Source: Pseudophaeomoniella oleicola (Eukaryota > Ascomycota > Eurotiomycetes > Phaeomoniellales > Phaeomoniellaceae). From it: a stretch of DNA of 64,000 bases. Where the stretch lies: contig QWDQ01000015.1 in the NCBI GenBank assembly GCA_003868215.1, positions 186,001 to 250,000 of the forward strand. Direction: 5' to 3'. Under the pieces are notes generated by a model. That model had not been told where the DNA came from. It did no database searches and worked only from the letters and a program-made list of their open reading frames with translations. Each line of letters starts with the position of its first letter. The first letter of the stretch is position 1. This document shows, in pieces, positions 13,976-24,794 of the stretch. The position numbers and the translations under genes are program-made.

Positions 13976-14720
13976 TATATAGAGTCATTCGATGTTATCA
14001 CGCTTTCAGTGTACATATGATAGAGAGAGGGTACTCTGGAATTTTTAGGGCTTGCATTTATCCATCCACCCATATATACCTACGGCGCAAGCACACATAC
14101 ACGAAACCGAACTGAAGACCTAGAAAGAAGGAAGAAAGGAAAAGTCCACTCCCTACAAAGCAAGGAATCCCAGCAATCCAACGATTGACGTCTTGTCATG
14201 ACCAAATTTCTCTAAGGGGCTATAGCATATTCTCTGAATGGAATCGGAATGGGAAAACTCTTCTTCTTTTCCTTCTTCTTCTCACATCACATCATCCATC
14301 TGTTTTTTCTTTCTCTTTTTGATCGTCATTTCAATGGAGACTCGAGTATTCATGTAAACAGATAAATCCCTTAGGTACCTACCTAGATACAATGGGTACA
14401 TTACTTAGATATCCAGGTTTGCTATGTGCTATGTAAAAATGGGGGGGTTTTGGTTTTTGCTGATATGAGTGAGCATCGATTGAAAACTCGCAGGAAGGGC
14501 CAAACTGATGGATGGTATGGATGTATGCAAAAAAAAAAAAAAAAAAAGAGAACATTTTTTTCGTGATATTGATAGGTAATTAACAAAAAGGTACCTAGTT
14601 ACCTCTAGGAAGTGCGGATGAAGAATGGAAAGGTATGGTAGGTCAAAAATCCATGTCCTTTTCCTCTCCTCTCCTTTCCCCAATCACCCAATCAGTTCCC
14701 CTTCTTCTTCTTCCGCCATC
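13976..14720. other. Convergent intergenic region with poly-A tract
   Basis: 3' ends of the prenyltransferase and GH43 genes face each other. The region contains a 19-base A run at 14529-14547 and TAGGTACCTACCTA motifs near 14371-14386. No gene is seen. Confidence 0.65.
14529..14547. repeat. Poly-A homopolymer (19 nt)
   Basis: An uninterrupted A run in non-coding DNA. Confidence 0.9.
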
Positions 14721-16130
14721 TCAAACAACCCACGCCCTCCTCCCCTCGAATCTGATTTCGCCCTGATACATACCCCTGATCAGGCCGGCCGGTCTCTTCG
14801 GCATGGGATCTCTTCTCTTCGCATGGACTTCCCAGCCTTTTCGTCGAGTCGTGAGGGATTTAGTGAAGTCAAAGGGGTGGTAGCCGTCGGGCATTTGGGA
14901 TTCGGAGAGGATGCCGTGGAAGACGACTCTGGTAGTGGTGGTGGAATCTGAGAATGAGGGTTGGGGTTGGTTGCCATCTTTATCGTCGGCGTCGGCATAT
15001 CGGTTTCTCTCGGCTTTGGGAAGTGGGGTGGTGAGGACGTCCATGCCGCCGGGTCCCACGAGACCGAGATCGCGGGATCCATCGCCGGACCTGAGTAAGG
15101 CATGATCCGCTCTTTCGTAGGGGCCGGTAATGTTGAGGGCGGTTGCATATTTGATGTCGTACCACTCTGTCGTGAAACAGTTGCTCGAATAGAAGAGAAA
15201 GTAGACGCCCTCGGCGCTTCGGTACAGGCTTGGTGCTTCGATCAGCGGGCCATCCTCGGCTATTCGATCTAGGAGCACCGTTGGAGATCCGATCGGTGTC
15301 ACGCCATCGAGGACAGATACTTCTTGTATCATCACAGGTGTAGGGACCAAAGGGGGTATGGAATTACGGCAGCTCCCTCCGTGGCCAATGTTGTTTCCGT
15401 CAACCTTGTATGTGATATAGCGACGACCGGTGGCGGGATCGAAAAAGCCATCAGGGTCGATTGCGCCGCCGATGTATGCAGGACAAGCGATTGGGGAATC
15501 TAGAGGCGTATAAGGGCCCAGTGGTGAGCCGGGGGGTGATATGGCGGCGGAAACGCAGTGCGTTCCAGGATAATGACGGTGTTGAGCTGTATAATACATG
15601 ACAAAAGTTCCATCTTCGAGGCGGATGACATCTGGAGCCCATACACCGTAATGGATCGCCCAGGGACCGGGAAATGGAAGGGCATCGTGGGTGGAGTGTA
15701 AAGACCATGTATGGTTGTCGGAGGAGGTTGCAACCTGGATGTGGATCAGGTCTGGGAGAGATTCAACCCGATTGTTTGTGGCGAAGGCATAAGTTACGCC
15801 ATTGTGGTAGAGGATGGCAGGGTCGGGAAAGTTGAAAGGAATCACCGGCCCAAGAAGGGAGGAGCCAGTAGCCGGAGGAGAGGTCACCCCCTGGAGGCTA
15901 GCTTGCCTTGAAGCATTTTCGCGGAGTTGGGCAGGCTTGCGTACATGGCGTACGTCTCCTAACCGATTAGTTAGAACCATGCCCCCGGCCGTGAGAACAA
16001 CTGAAAGCCACAGAACCAATAGGACGGTCGGCCAACCGTTCCGCTCCTTATGCATCGACGCAGAGACATCATCTGCAGCAGCAACCGCTAAGTCCTTCTC
16101 CTCCCTAGGTAACCGTGAATACGAAGCCAT
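14721..16130 (-). CDS. GH43-family glycoside hydrolase with N-terminal membrane anchor
   Basis: A single open frame of 469 residues from the Met at 16130; an in-frame Met 21 codons upstream (16193) is possible, but the MASYSRLPREEK start gives a cleaner cytosolic tail. A hydrophobic segment (about residues 34-54, PTVLLVLWLSVVLTAGGMVL) and no cleavage site suggest a type II membrane anchor. The catalytic domain has the five-blade propeller marks: NFPDPAILYHNG (general-base Asp about 103), GVWAPDVIRLEDG, AIDPDGFFDP (pKa-setting Asp) and PLIEAPSLYR (general-acid Glu). Family members cleave arabinose- or xylose-containing polysaccharides; the substrate cannot be assigned. It could act in the secretory pathway or at the cell surface, an inference from the anchor. 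It ends with a basic patch. Confidence 0.88.
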   Translation of the reverse strand: MASYSRLPREEKDLAVAAADDVSASMHKERNGWPTVLLVLWLSVVLTAGGMVLTNRLGDVRHVRKPAQLRENASRQASLQGVTSPPATGSSLLGPVIPFNFPDPAILYHNGVTYAFATNNRVESLPDLIHIQVATSSDNHTWSLHSTHDALPFPGPWAIHYGVWAPDVIRLEDGTFVMYYTAQHRHYPGTHCVSAAISPPGSPLGPYTPLDSPIACPAYIGGAIDPDGFFDPATGRRYITYKVDGNNIGHGGSCRNSIPPLVPTPVMIQEVSVLDGVTPIGSPTVLLDRIAEDGPLIEAPSLYRSAEGVYFLFYSSNCFTTEWYDIKYATALNITGPYERADHALLRSGDGSRDLGLVGPGGMDVLTTPLPKAERNRYADADDKDGNQPQPSFSDSTTTTRVVFHGILSESQMPDGYHPFDFTKSLTTRRKGWEVHAKRRDPMPKRPAGLIRGMYQGEIRFEGRRAWVV

Positions 16131-17255
16131 TGGCGACGTTGTGTTCCTCGAGACAAGCCAGGCAGTGCTGATAATGCTATTGATACAATCCAACCGTGTA
16201 ATGACAGATGTGGTAAGAGATGACCCCAGCCGTGAATTCCAGGCGGTGCAATTCTAGTCTTGAAGAGTGCCGGCAGATGGCTCTGCTTGGCCTGCCAACA
16301 TTGAGCATTGGACGACAGGAAGAGAATTGCAGAAATCTGTAATGACAGGAAAGAGCTGCTAGGCCGGCTGGCGCTCGGGGAACAAGCCTACATTCACAGC
16401 CTCGGAGAGCTACGTTATAGCTACACCGCTGAGAGCATTTATCGATGTGCAATTCGCTACCAGAGCAATCGTATTGAAGAATAGAAGGATAGAAGATGTT
16501 GATTGTCCATCACGGTTCCAAGATGCCAAGAGCGGGGGATCCATATGTCGACAGAGGTCGAGGAAAGCACGCAATCAGTAAAAAAGAGAACCAACAGAGA
16601 CAACATATATGAAGATCGAAGGAGGACAGTGATACGTTAGAGAAAGAGAAATATATTGTAGTCCACCAATTCGTATAAGAAATCATCGCGACCATCAGAG
16701 GTACTGGCTGAAAGTGATGGCGGCCAACATGCCCTACGACGAGTGCCTTAGTCATCAATCACCTCGGTTGAAGTCGGGGATTGGGACTTGGATAAAGTCA
16801 TTTAATGGGGGCCAAATGATCATAATCACTGCAAGTTAAGACTCAACAATCCGATCCTGTTGCCTGGAAAATCCATTTCACACTGAGATCATCGAGTGTC
16901 AGCATTTTGCTCATAGCACTGCCAATCCCCACCCATTGATTCATCCTACTCTGAACACATTTTCTGTTTTCCAATCCTCTGCTGTTTTTGGCTTGGGCCT
17001 TTCAGTCGATGTACACAGATAAATTGCCACTGATTCCTGTTCCTGTTGACAGCACACGTGACCGGCTCTGGACGTTCCACCATCCACGAGTCCGGAACCG
17101 CGCGCTTCCGGATGCTGGAGATAGCATCGATCTCTGATGACTACGTGGTAGTAATTAGTAGCTCCGAGTGTGTTGCTGTCACGCGTCTGTTGGCTGTTGC
17201 CTCTACCCAGGTTGCCTAATCCAGGCGCCTATCTGCTTCCTGTGATGCTGGGGCC
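16131..17255. other. Divergent intergenic region, GH43 / disordered coiled-coil gene
   Basis: No supported gene. It includes the second copy of the 20-bp ACTACGT...AATTAGT repeat (17140-17159), about 100 bp before the next start. Confidence 0.55.
17140..17159. repeat. 20-bp palindrome-containing intergenic repeat, copy 2
   Basis: The sequence actacgtggtagtaattagt matches the copy at 4471-4490 at 19 of 20 positions. Confidence 0.6.
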
Positions 17256-18866
17256 ATGCCGGTTCGGATTCCGTTTCGAACCGAACGCTTCCACTCCAAG
17301 CATTGCTTCAAGACCCTCTATTCCTATTACTGTAATATGAGGCCACATCATCATCATCCCCAAGAGCCTCAGAATTACGAACAGGTAGAGCCTCCGCCGT
17401 CAATCGTAAGGTCACAGCATGTTTTCCGACCCACAAATCTTCGAAGTCCTATCGGCAGTCCAGCTCTTCCTCGAACCCACGCTAGACATAGATCCAGGAA
17501 CAGCGATATTGATATCAATTCTATCCGTTCAAGTCGAGCGTCGAGCACCGTGTCCACTAGGACCAAAGTCAGCATCAACACTATCCAAGAGGATGGTCGG
17601 AACAACGAAGACGCACGAAGCATCGATCTAGTGATTGGTGGTCAATCATACAGGATTGCCAGAGATGGCTCAAGAGTTACATCTTCTGTCAATGAGACTT
17701 TACCGCCGTATTCCCCTCTCGGGCATGCCGTCATCACTCAAGACGATGTTATTTCCTTAATGTCTTCGGGTCATGACTCGTTGGGCGAGTCATCTGGGAG
17801 AGGCAGATCGCGTAGCAGTTCTATGTTATCGGATGCTACTGAGACTGCAGAGCAGGATGAGGGTCAGGATATTGCCGATCGTACATCGTATGCTATCGAG
17901 CATTACGGTGCTCAAGCTACCATTGAGGAAGAAACCGAGGTAGTAGAAGACCTAGCCGGCCACACCGAGTATGCTGGTCCGGAGGCACCATCACCCGCTC
18001 CTTCGCAAGGAGATACATCCCGTCCCATAAGCACTGCATCGACAGTGGGGATGCACACACCGACGACCCGACGTCAAGGTTTCTGGATTGTCTCAGTCAT
18101 CTCAGGTCTCCTAGGTGGAAGCAGGAATAACGAGGAGATTGCGATGAAGGTGGCCGATGCAGATAACACGCGCACCAGCAGCGGGGACACTACAGATATA
18201 TTGCCACCACTACCGGATATGGTCAACGCAGACCAGGCCATGCAGCACAACATGTCCGCGATCTCTGATGTGCAGACAGAATCCGACAGCGGTGCGACTA
18301 CAGAGGCTCTCTCACCAGCTGCTGGACCTGCCATGCGACGTCGACAGACTGATGCACATGAAGAACTACGTTCTCACTATGTCAATATGATCCGTACGAT
18401 CGATCACGAGTATCGTAAGACCATTCATGACAAGGATCAGGAACTTGCAACCCTTCGAACTCGTTTGAATGAAGTTGATCAGATTTATCGAACAGAGCTT
18501 CGAGCTCGAGACTTCACGATTGACGACTTGGCGCAAAGACTACAACATTTCGAGATCCAGCTCGGTGGGGTGGTCGAAAGAGCGCGACACGAGGTCGAAG
18601 ATCTATGGGAACAACGATGGAAGGATAGAGACCATCATCTTGTTGAACGCATGAGAAGGATTGAATCAGAATCAGAAAGGAGATTGGACATGGCTGTGGG
18701 GAATGCTATCAAGGAACGGGATGGCATGTGGATGATAAGAGTAAGGAATCTGCTGAGAAGAGTAGGAGTTCAACTCGAAAATGGTAATCTGGAATGGCTT
18801 GTTGATATTGGTGATGGCAATGAGTTCACGGGAGATCATGGAGAGCTCCCTCCACAGCCGCCATGA
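17256..18866 (+). CDS. Uncharacterised fungal protein, disordered N-terminus and C-terminal coiled coil
   Basis: A single open frame of 536 residues; an in-frame Met at 17337 (MRPHHHHPQEPQNYEQVEPP) would give 509 residues and may be the true start. I do not recognise the family. The first two thirds are Ser/Thr/Arg-rich and probably disordered, with a PPxY-like motif in ETLPPYSPLG. That kind of site binds WW domains of Rsp5-type ubiquitin ligases. The last third, from about DAHEELRSHYVNMIRTIDHE to the end, is strongly charged and heptad-like, so a coiled coil of about 130 residues is likely. There is no signal peptide or transmembrane segment. It may be an adaptor or cytoskeletal protein, but that is a guess. 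Confidence 0.75.
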   Translation: MPVRIPFRTERFHSKHCFKTLYSYYCNMRPHHHHPQEPQNYEQVEPPPSIVRSQHVFRPTNLRSPIGSPALPRTHARHRSRNSDIDINSIRSSRASSTVSTRTKVSINTIQEDGRNNEDARSIDLVIGGQSYRIARDGSRVTSSVNETLPPYSPLGHAVITQDDVISLMSSGHDSLGESSGRGRSRSSSMLSDATETAEQDEGQDIADRTSYAIEHYGAQATIEEETEVVEDLAGHTEYAGPEAPSPAPSQGDTSRPISTASTVGMHTPTTRRQGFWIVSVISGLLGGSRNNEEIAMKVADADNTRTSSGDTTDILPPLPDMVNADQAMQHNMSAISDVQTESDSGATTEALSPAAGPAMRRRQTDAHEELRSHYVNMIRTIDHEYRKTIHDKDQELATLRTRLNEVDQIYRTELRARDFTIDDLAQRLQHFEIQLGGVVERARHEVEDLWEQRWKDRDHHLVERMRRIESESERRLDMAVGNAIKERDGMWMIRVRNLLRRVGVQLENGNLEWLVDIGDGNEFTGDHGELPPQPP

Positions 18867-19923
18867 TGTTGCAGGAGAAATCACATTATCCACGAAGATG
18901 TCATTTTCCTCTGCTTACGTCACTGTCTCACAAACGGATATCTTTACTGCGGAAGTTGGTTTGTAAAGGATGGTATTGCAGCGGATTGGATGAGATGTCG
19001 TTGGGAAACGAATATGTTCAAACACGCTTCATCAACTCCTCGGAAGGCACACAGGATGAAAACACAACACCTGCCAGTCACATGACACGCAGCACGAAAC
19101 CGGTGGCCAACAGAATATTCTGGTAATCCAAATAAAAGCTCCAGACCGAATTGAGTCCGCGTTCAGGCAGCATTCCATCTGTTTGAACGAAGTGGTGGAC
19201 CTTGCCTCCGACACGTTCAAGAATCGACTCCTGGCATAACGTCATGCCAGCATTCCATTCCAAGTGGAATGATTGGTACCACTATGTGGCCTGTGCTCCA
19301 AAAGCTGGTATACAATGTCTCTCATCATTCAGGCGTCGGATCCTTACGTACCTCCTTTAGAGGCCTTGATCCTGAGGGTGCAACCCAACAGCCAAGCAGA
19401 AGTTGTTACAAACGGTGTGGTACCCTGGATCTGCGTTATGTCACTGCATTGTGAACCACATCTCCGAATGACCAATGAGGGCCCAGCCCGCCAACTCTGA
19501 AGAGCGGACGAGTTGCTCTACATGCGGTTGTGTGGTCTATCCTCTCCATCACCTCTACCATCATCAGCATTTACAGCCTCAAACCCGTCTCGCTACAAAC
19601 GCCATAGGTTTTCAACTCCCACCTGCACAATATACTACCTGAACCTCGAATCGAAATCCAATACTCACCCCTGGAAACCTCTCACAACTGCCTCTTCTCT
19701 TCAAATCGACCTCCTCCTTCCACCCACCGACAACCTTCAACTCCAACGCTTACAACCCTACCCTGGGACTACATTGTACTACTATACATACCAAACCCCA
19801 TCTCTCCACTCTCTAAGTAAACCAAAAAAAATTTCCTAGTAAAAAAAAAAAAAGTCCGAGAATCTCACCTCAAAGTCTTGAGACATTTCCTTCGACGTCG
19901 ACGTCTCTGCTATCGGCACTTAC

Positions 19924-19944
19924 ACTGACTGACTGACTGACTGA
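19924..19944. repeat. (ACTG)5 microsatellite
   Basis: Five perfect ACTG units in non-coding DNA. Confidence 0.9.
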
Positions 19945-20299
19945 TACTCAGCGTTCGAAACTTGTATGAACATACATAATTAATAATATAGAAAATGAAT
20001 GAATGAATATACACTCCCCCCCAATTCTTATCTATCTGTCTAGGTATCTTTTGTTATCTGTATTTGGTATCTGTATCGAAAGTTTCTTATTAATATTAAT
20101 ATACTCCGTAATAATCCCAGAATAACATGTTATTCCATCCATACATACATAATTACTACATACCTCGCTTGCCAACATAGATACCTATTAACATATTACT
20201 TGCAAGGCCTACTACCAACCTACGGTACCCACGTAATTAATAATTAGCTATTAATTACCATTCTTTCTTTTTTTGGGTGGGGGGTGGGTTACAACAAGA

Positions 20300-20302
<3 letters not shown>

Positions 20303-20336
<34 letters not shown>
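20303..20336. repeat. (TA)17 microsatellite
   Basis: Seventeen uninterrupted TA units. It lies 3' of the gene that ends at 20465 and is probably hypervariable. Confidence 0.95.
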
Positions 20337-20339
<3 letters not shown>

Positions 20340-20464
20340 CACGTAGGTACAGCACGTAGGTACAGCAGCAGCAGAAGAATTTTACAAAATCTCTAATTAC
20401 TGAAGCATGTTTCTTTGAATTTCCCCCCAATACCCATACATACATACATACGTACGTACGAAAT

Positions 20465-22578
20465 TCACTCGATGCCATTGATAGGTAATCCAAAGCCTTC
20501 GTAGGGATTTCTTTCCGTCATGGTCATGGTCATAGTGGTCGTGGTCGTGGTCGTGGTGGCCGTGACATCGCCATTACCGTGGCCGGCGGGTGGGAGCAGG
20601 GGTTTGGGGTTGGTGATGCCACTGCGGGCGAAGGTGGTTGGATCGAGACCGAGACCGAGACCGACACCGAGACCGTTGAGGTTGAAATTGCTGGTGGGAT
20701 GGAGGATTTTGGACATGTTTGTTGGGTCGAAATTGTGGTGGTGATCGTCGTCGTCGACGTCGAAGATTCCGTTGTCCGAGTCGTCTTCTCTATACGCTTC
20801 GTCGAGCTCCCAGTCCGAGATCGAGTCTTTTCGGGTAGAGGACGACAGCGAGAAGGGTCTTGTTGCCGTCCGGTCTGCGTCGTCGTCGTCGTCGTCGTGG
20901 GCGGAGAGGTAAGACTTGGAGGGGGAGAACATGTTGATTTTATGGGAGTACGGACTGATTCTTCCGATTCCTCTTGTTTGGGGGCTTTGTGCTTGAATCT
21001 GTTCGGGGGTGTGGACTCTGCTCTTGGACGCCTGTGACGACGACCGTGACGATGAGAAGCTTGAGCTTTGGAGGCTCAGTTGAGGCTTGTGACGTCGTCG
21101 GGATATGGGTTCAGAGATATTGATACCCAGCCCTTTGGGTTTCTCGTGAATGATCTGTTTTTGCTTCTCGTCCACCTTCGTTCGTAGTGCACCCACTAGA
21201 CTCTTCCGTTTCGCTTCAGTGCTGGCGGCCCGTGCCATGCTCTCCCCTGGCCGTTCTTTGTCAATCACAATATCACACATGGCATCCTCCGTCCCCAAAG
21301 TAGGCACTGTGATCAATGTGTTCGTGTCGCTTTCACTACTATCGCAGGATAGCATGGACGACAGCGACGAGGATAAGACGGTTGAATCACTTCTCATACT
21401 GATATTGGTGTTCGTGCGGGGGCGGGTAGGCCTCGATGAAGTCATGGCGTTGGGCTTTATGACTGGGGTCGTAGGAAGGGGACTAGAATTGGAGCGGAGG
21501 TGAAAAGGTGTGGAGTATGGGTTCGAAGTTGGGATTGGCGGGAACCCGGCCGCTGCAGCGGTGGTTGCGGACATTGGTCCGGAGTTGAGAGGAGGTCTGG
21601 CATGATGAGTCCTCCGTATAATCCTAGAGCTGATGCTGGCATATCCTGTGGTCGACGGCTGCGGAAAAACATGTCTTGCTTCGCAACCTCGACCGTCTCG
21701 ACTGAGTGGCGTAGCTTTTGACGCCATGTCGGTAGGAAATGATGGGCGTGCTGGTGGTAGTAAAGGACTACTACTCCTTTCGTCCTCGACTTGATCCTCC
21801 GGTTCCTCTACAATGACTGCGTCGTCCGTATAATGCGTAAACGGGTCAGACGGTTGTCTTCTCTTCACAAACTCCTCGATATCAACCGCGTCAGGCTGAG
21901 GTGCTCTTTGGAATTCTCTCAGTGCGGAAGCAAAAGAACGGTGACGTATTGTTCCAGGACGCGTGGATGTCATAGAGGCATGGTTGACCTGCGATGGCAG
22001 CTCCCTTGGAAGGAAACCATTGTCCATGTCATATGCATCGTCTCTATCGCAGAATTCTGAGGATGTGAAAGCAAACCGGGGGGTAGCAAGAGGAGACGAA
22101 GGCATCTTTGGGCGACACTTTTGGAGGCTGGGAGACTTCTCGAAGGTATATGGTGGCGAAGGAGGGTATGGGTCCACGAAAGGCAAGTAACTCGAAGAGG
22201 GAGAATGAGAAACCGAAGACGAGGCTGTCACACTCGTGGTGTTGACCAGTGTGAACGGATAGGAGGTATCGCTCATTGCTAACGGGGAAAATGTAAGTAT
22301 TGGCGCCTCGTTCAAGATAAAGTGGTCCACTTACTTGCTGCCCTCCGATCTGCAAGAACACTCCCAGCATATCCTCTCGCGTAGAGGTTTTGCTGACCTC
22401 TGCTTCTCAAGGTATAGACTACAGATTCAGAGTTGGCCTTGCATCCCAAGACAGGCCTGGATGTCATGGATGGTCCCGCCGGCCTCGACATCGACAATCT
22501 AGGTCGTGAAGAGGGTACCATTTCTTCTACAGGAGGTAAATTCTCCATCATGAAGTGATGTCCCATTGGAGTATCCAT
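20465..22578 (-). CDS. Uncharacterised Ser/Thr-rich disordered fungal protein
   Basis: Two exons, 22335-22578 and 20465-22278, with a 56-nt intron (GTAAGTGG...CCGTTAG) in phase, give 685 residues. The family is not recognised. The start MDTPMGHHFMMENLPPVEEM is followed by Arg/Ser-rich disordered sequence. Further on are Pro-rich stretches (PPSPPYTF, LLPPARPSFP), a short basic helix-like part (AKRKSLVGALRTKVDEKQKQ), an acidic run DDDDDDAD and DVDDDDHHHNFD. Near the C-terminus is a Gly/Leu run and a Thr/Met tract (eight Thr, then MTMTMT) encoded by imperfect trinucleotide repeats. There is no transmembrane segment or catalytic motif. Many Ser/Pro sites suggest kinase regulation. Reading from 22330 without the intron is possible but loses the conserved-looking exon 1. 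Confidence 0.72.
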
Positions 22579-24029
22579 ATCTGCCTACGACGGTGTTATC
22601 AGCCGCCTGAAATCAGCTTGGTCGAAAATGATAAGCTCTGTGCTATGGCCGTCCTAGATATAGGATGGCAAGTTTCGGCTTGTGACGGTCAGAAAGGTGT
22701 CTTGAACTTGACAATTTCTGTCAGCAAAACCAAGCTCATAAGACAGGTAGTATCGGCGATTGCTGGGGCCTGCTTTGAGGGGGAAGATCTCTTTAAGTAA
22801 TTGTAGCATTGAGGTACAGGATATGGATTTCCGTAGCCATAGAAGAGAGTAGAAGTTAACACAATTCCAAGGTTCCGGATTTGAGAAGAGAAAGGTATGG
22901 ACCTGGTGTAGTCAAAGTCAAAACCAGGGGTACGTAGAGAGAGCAACTCGACGCCATCCTTTTTCAAGCAAGAAAATATCTGCCCGCCGATAGCGACAAG
23001 GTCTGGAGGAGTAGATTCACCTATCCTGCTCAATGGCTGCCACGGTACGCAAACAGGATCTGGCCAAAAATAACCGATTGAAGACATTGCTCAGAAGTAT
23101 GCAGATTGTTATCCGGAAGGAGGCGGGAAAAGCATCCATCACCCAGCACACTTCCTTTGTGAGGTTTCATCGCGATATCTACTATGCCTCAATTTCAACC
23201 AATGGGACAAAGAAGATGGGGTCGTGCTGTTAAAACATTCCGGGGTTGTCAAGAAGTGACCACACCCAATCTCATGTAAGAGTTTTTGGAATGTGGAACC
23301 GAGAGATGAAATGGACAGGACTACTGATTGTGTGTGAAAGAATCATCTTGGAACGATGTCAAGGGTGAGATCGTAGATCCTTTGACGAACCTGGCAGTAG
23401 TCTAACGCCTCAATCCTGTTCAGGCTCTTGCTGAAGGGTCTAGATTGTATTCACCAGCCTAACTCATCAGCCACAAAAAGCCTCGACATATCCTGGGAAG
23501 AGATAAGTGGGAGGAGGAAGAATGTGAAAGAAGAGGTCAAGGGAGTTGGAATACCAGGAGACATCAGGGAGACATTTGTACGTATAGAATATTGCAGCCT
23601 TGCGCAGTATTAGATTGGTGAATTGACAAGTTGATACTCGTCGTCGATTCCGCAAGATTCCATTCCTGGGGAAAGGGAGAGACACAAGAACGCTAGACCT
23701 ATTGCGGTCGCTGTCCGTATCCAGCGAAAGAGACTTGCGAGGTTTGGTCACAAACTGTAGCCGAAAGCCCTATGGCCCTTATAGAACAATCGAACAATCG
23801 AACGACCGTTGACGTTGACGAGCGCATTCGGAAGATGGGAGAGTCTAATTCTGAAAGAAAATCTCGAATTCATTGTTACGTGGTATATATTTTAGGACTA
23901 CTCCTACTCAAAACACGATGAGGGAAGTGAGTTACTGCTCGACATCGATTTTGCCTATCCCACTCTCACCAGCGGGAAAAGATGACGGCGAAAGAGCATT
24001 GACTGCATTGTATCCCGCAAGCGTGACAG
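22579..24029. other. Intergenic region, no supported gene
   Basis: 1.45 kb. Frames of 81-132 codons (22555-22800, 22689-23087, 23467-23751) show no domain, biased composition or splice-linked partners. Confidence 0.5.
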
Positions 24030-24794
24030 TCAGTAGATTCCTGGGAAAAGCCTCGCCGGCACTTTCCGCTCCACCTCTGACCACTGCTCACCATATCTCT
24101 CCTTACAATACTTTTCCAACACCGGGATCCCACGTTTGACAAAGTCAAGGGCAAAGAATCCCCCAACGATGGCTCCCCATATCGGTCCTCCAGTCGCGAG
24201 TGCATATGCACCCCTCCACATTGTGTACCCTCCATAGTTGATATTGCGTGCGAGACTAAAGAGACCGCCCGCGTATGGCTTTCCTTTATTCTCTGGGTTG
24301 ACTTTAAATTGCGTTCGTTGCGTCTCGGATATGGCTTCGATCAGAATTCCGGTAACATTGAGTCCGAGTCCACCGTAGAGTAAACTGGGTGACCACGTCG
24401 GGTTGGAACCTGCGAGGGTGAATGCAAAGGTATTGGCTGTGTTGCAGATGGTGTTGACTAGGGACACGATGATGGCCGTGTTCGAGTCCATCGGTTCCAA
24501 GTGTGTGAAGAGATCCCAATAGATCTGCTTTGCCGCAGAGGTGATGCTCAAGCCCCAGACGATGGTCTGGAATGGGGTCAAACCCAGCGATGCGGTCGTG
24601 ATGAGGCTGCCGCCACTAGGGCCTGGGCTCGGGCGTGCGAGCCCAAGGCGGTCAAACAGGGAGAACCATGGCGTCTTCTGGAGAAAATATCGCTGTAGCA
24701 GAGGATCGAGTGCCCGAAGGCCAAAGAAGAGAGCACTCGCCCCGACGTTCCAGCCGTATTGGCCACGGACGATAAACCCTCGCTCTGCTGCCAT
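24030..24794 (-). CDS. DUF1295-family multi-pass membrane protein
   Basis: A single exon of 254 residues starting MAAERGFIVRGQYGWNVGAS. Several hydrophobic spans (ASALFFGLRAL, TIVWGLSITSAA, TAIIVSLVNTI, LLYGGLGLNVTGILI, GPIWGAIVGGFFAL) predict a multi-pass protein. The C-terminal part has the features of DUF1295, a group in the steroid 5-alpha-reductase/isoprenylcysteine methyltransferase-like superfamily: FKVNPENKGKPYAGGLFSLA, NINYGGYTMWRGAYAL, and a final CKERYGEQWSEVERKVPARL with the tail YGEQW...Y/R pattern. The enzyme activity in fungi is not established; a membrane-bound reductase or methyltransferase role is inferred from the fold. Length is normal for the family. Confidence 0.85.
   Translation of the reverse strand: MAAERGFIVRGQYGWNVGASALFFGLRALDPLLQRYFLQKTPWFSLFDRLGLARPSPGPSGGSLITTASLGLTPFQTIVWGLSITSAAKQIYWDLFTHLEPMDSNTAIIVSLVNTICNTANTFAFTLAGSNPTWSPSLLYGGLGLNVTGILIEAISETQRTQFKVNPENKGKPYAGGLFSLARNINYGGYTMWRGAYALATGGPIWGAIVGGFFALDFVKRGIPVLEKYCKERYGEQWSEVERKVPARLFPGIY

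Larger units (their letters stand above)
18867..20464. other. Intergenic region rich in simple repeats
   Basis: A 1.6 kb convergent gap. It holds (ACTG)5, a (TA)17 tract, CATA/CGTA runs up to 20460 and several homopolymers. A 108-codon frame at 19513-19839 looks like low-complexity Pro/Ser/Thr noise. Confidence 0.65.

Noticed and set aside
13324-14073. A 249-codon frame on the minus strand over the cis-prenyltransferase
   Set aside because: It is antisense to the Ser/Thr-rich insert and core of a recognised enzyme, shows Ser runs and no motif, and has no splice partners.
19513-19839. A 108-codon + frame rich in Pro, Ser and Thr
   Set aside because: It lies in pyrimidine-rich, repeat-rich DNA, has no recognisable motif and ends in a homopolymer; I judge it non-coding.
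20303-20336. The (TA)17 tract as a replication origin or recombination site
   Set aside because: Sequence alone shows only a dinucleotide microsatellite; nothing nearby supports an origin.
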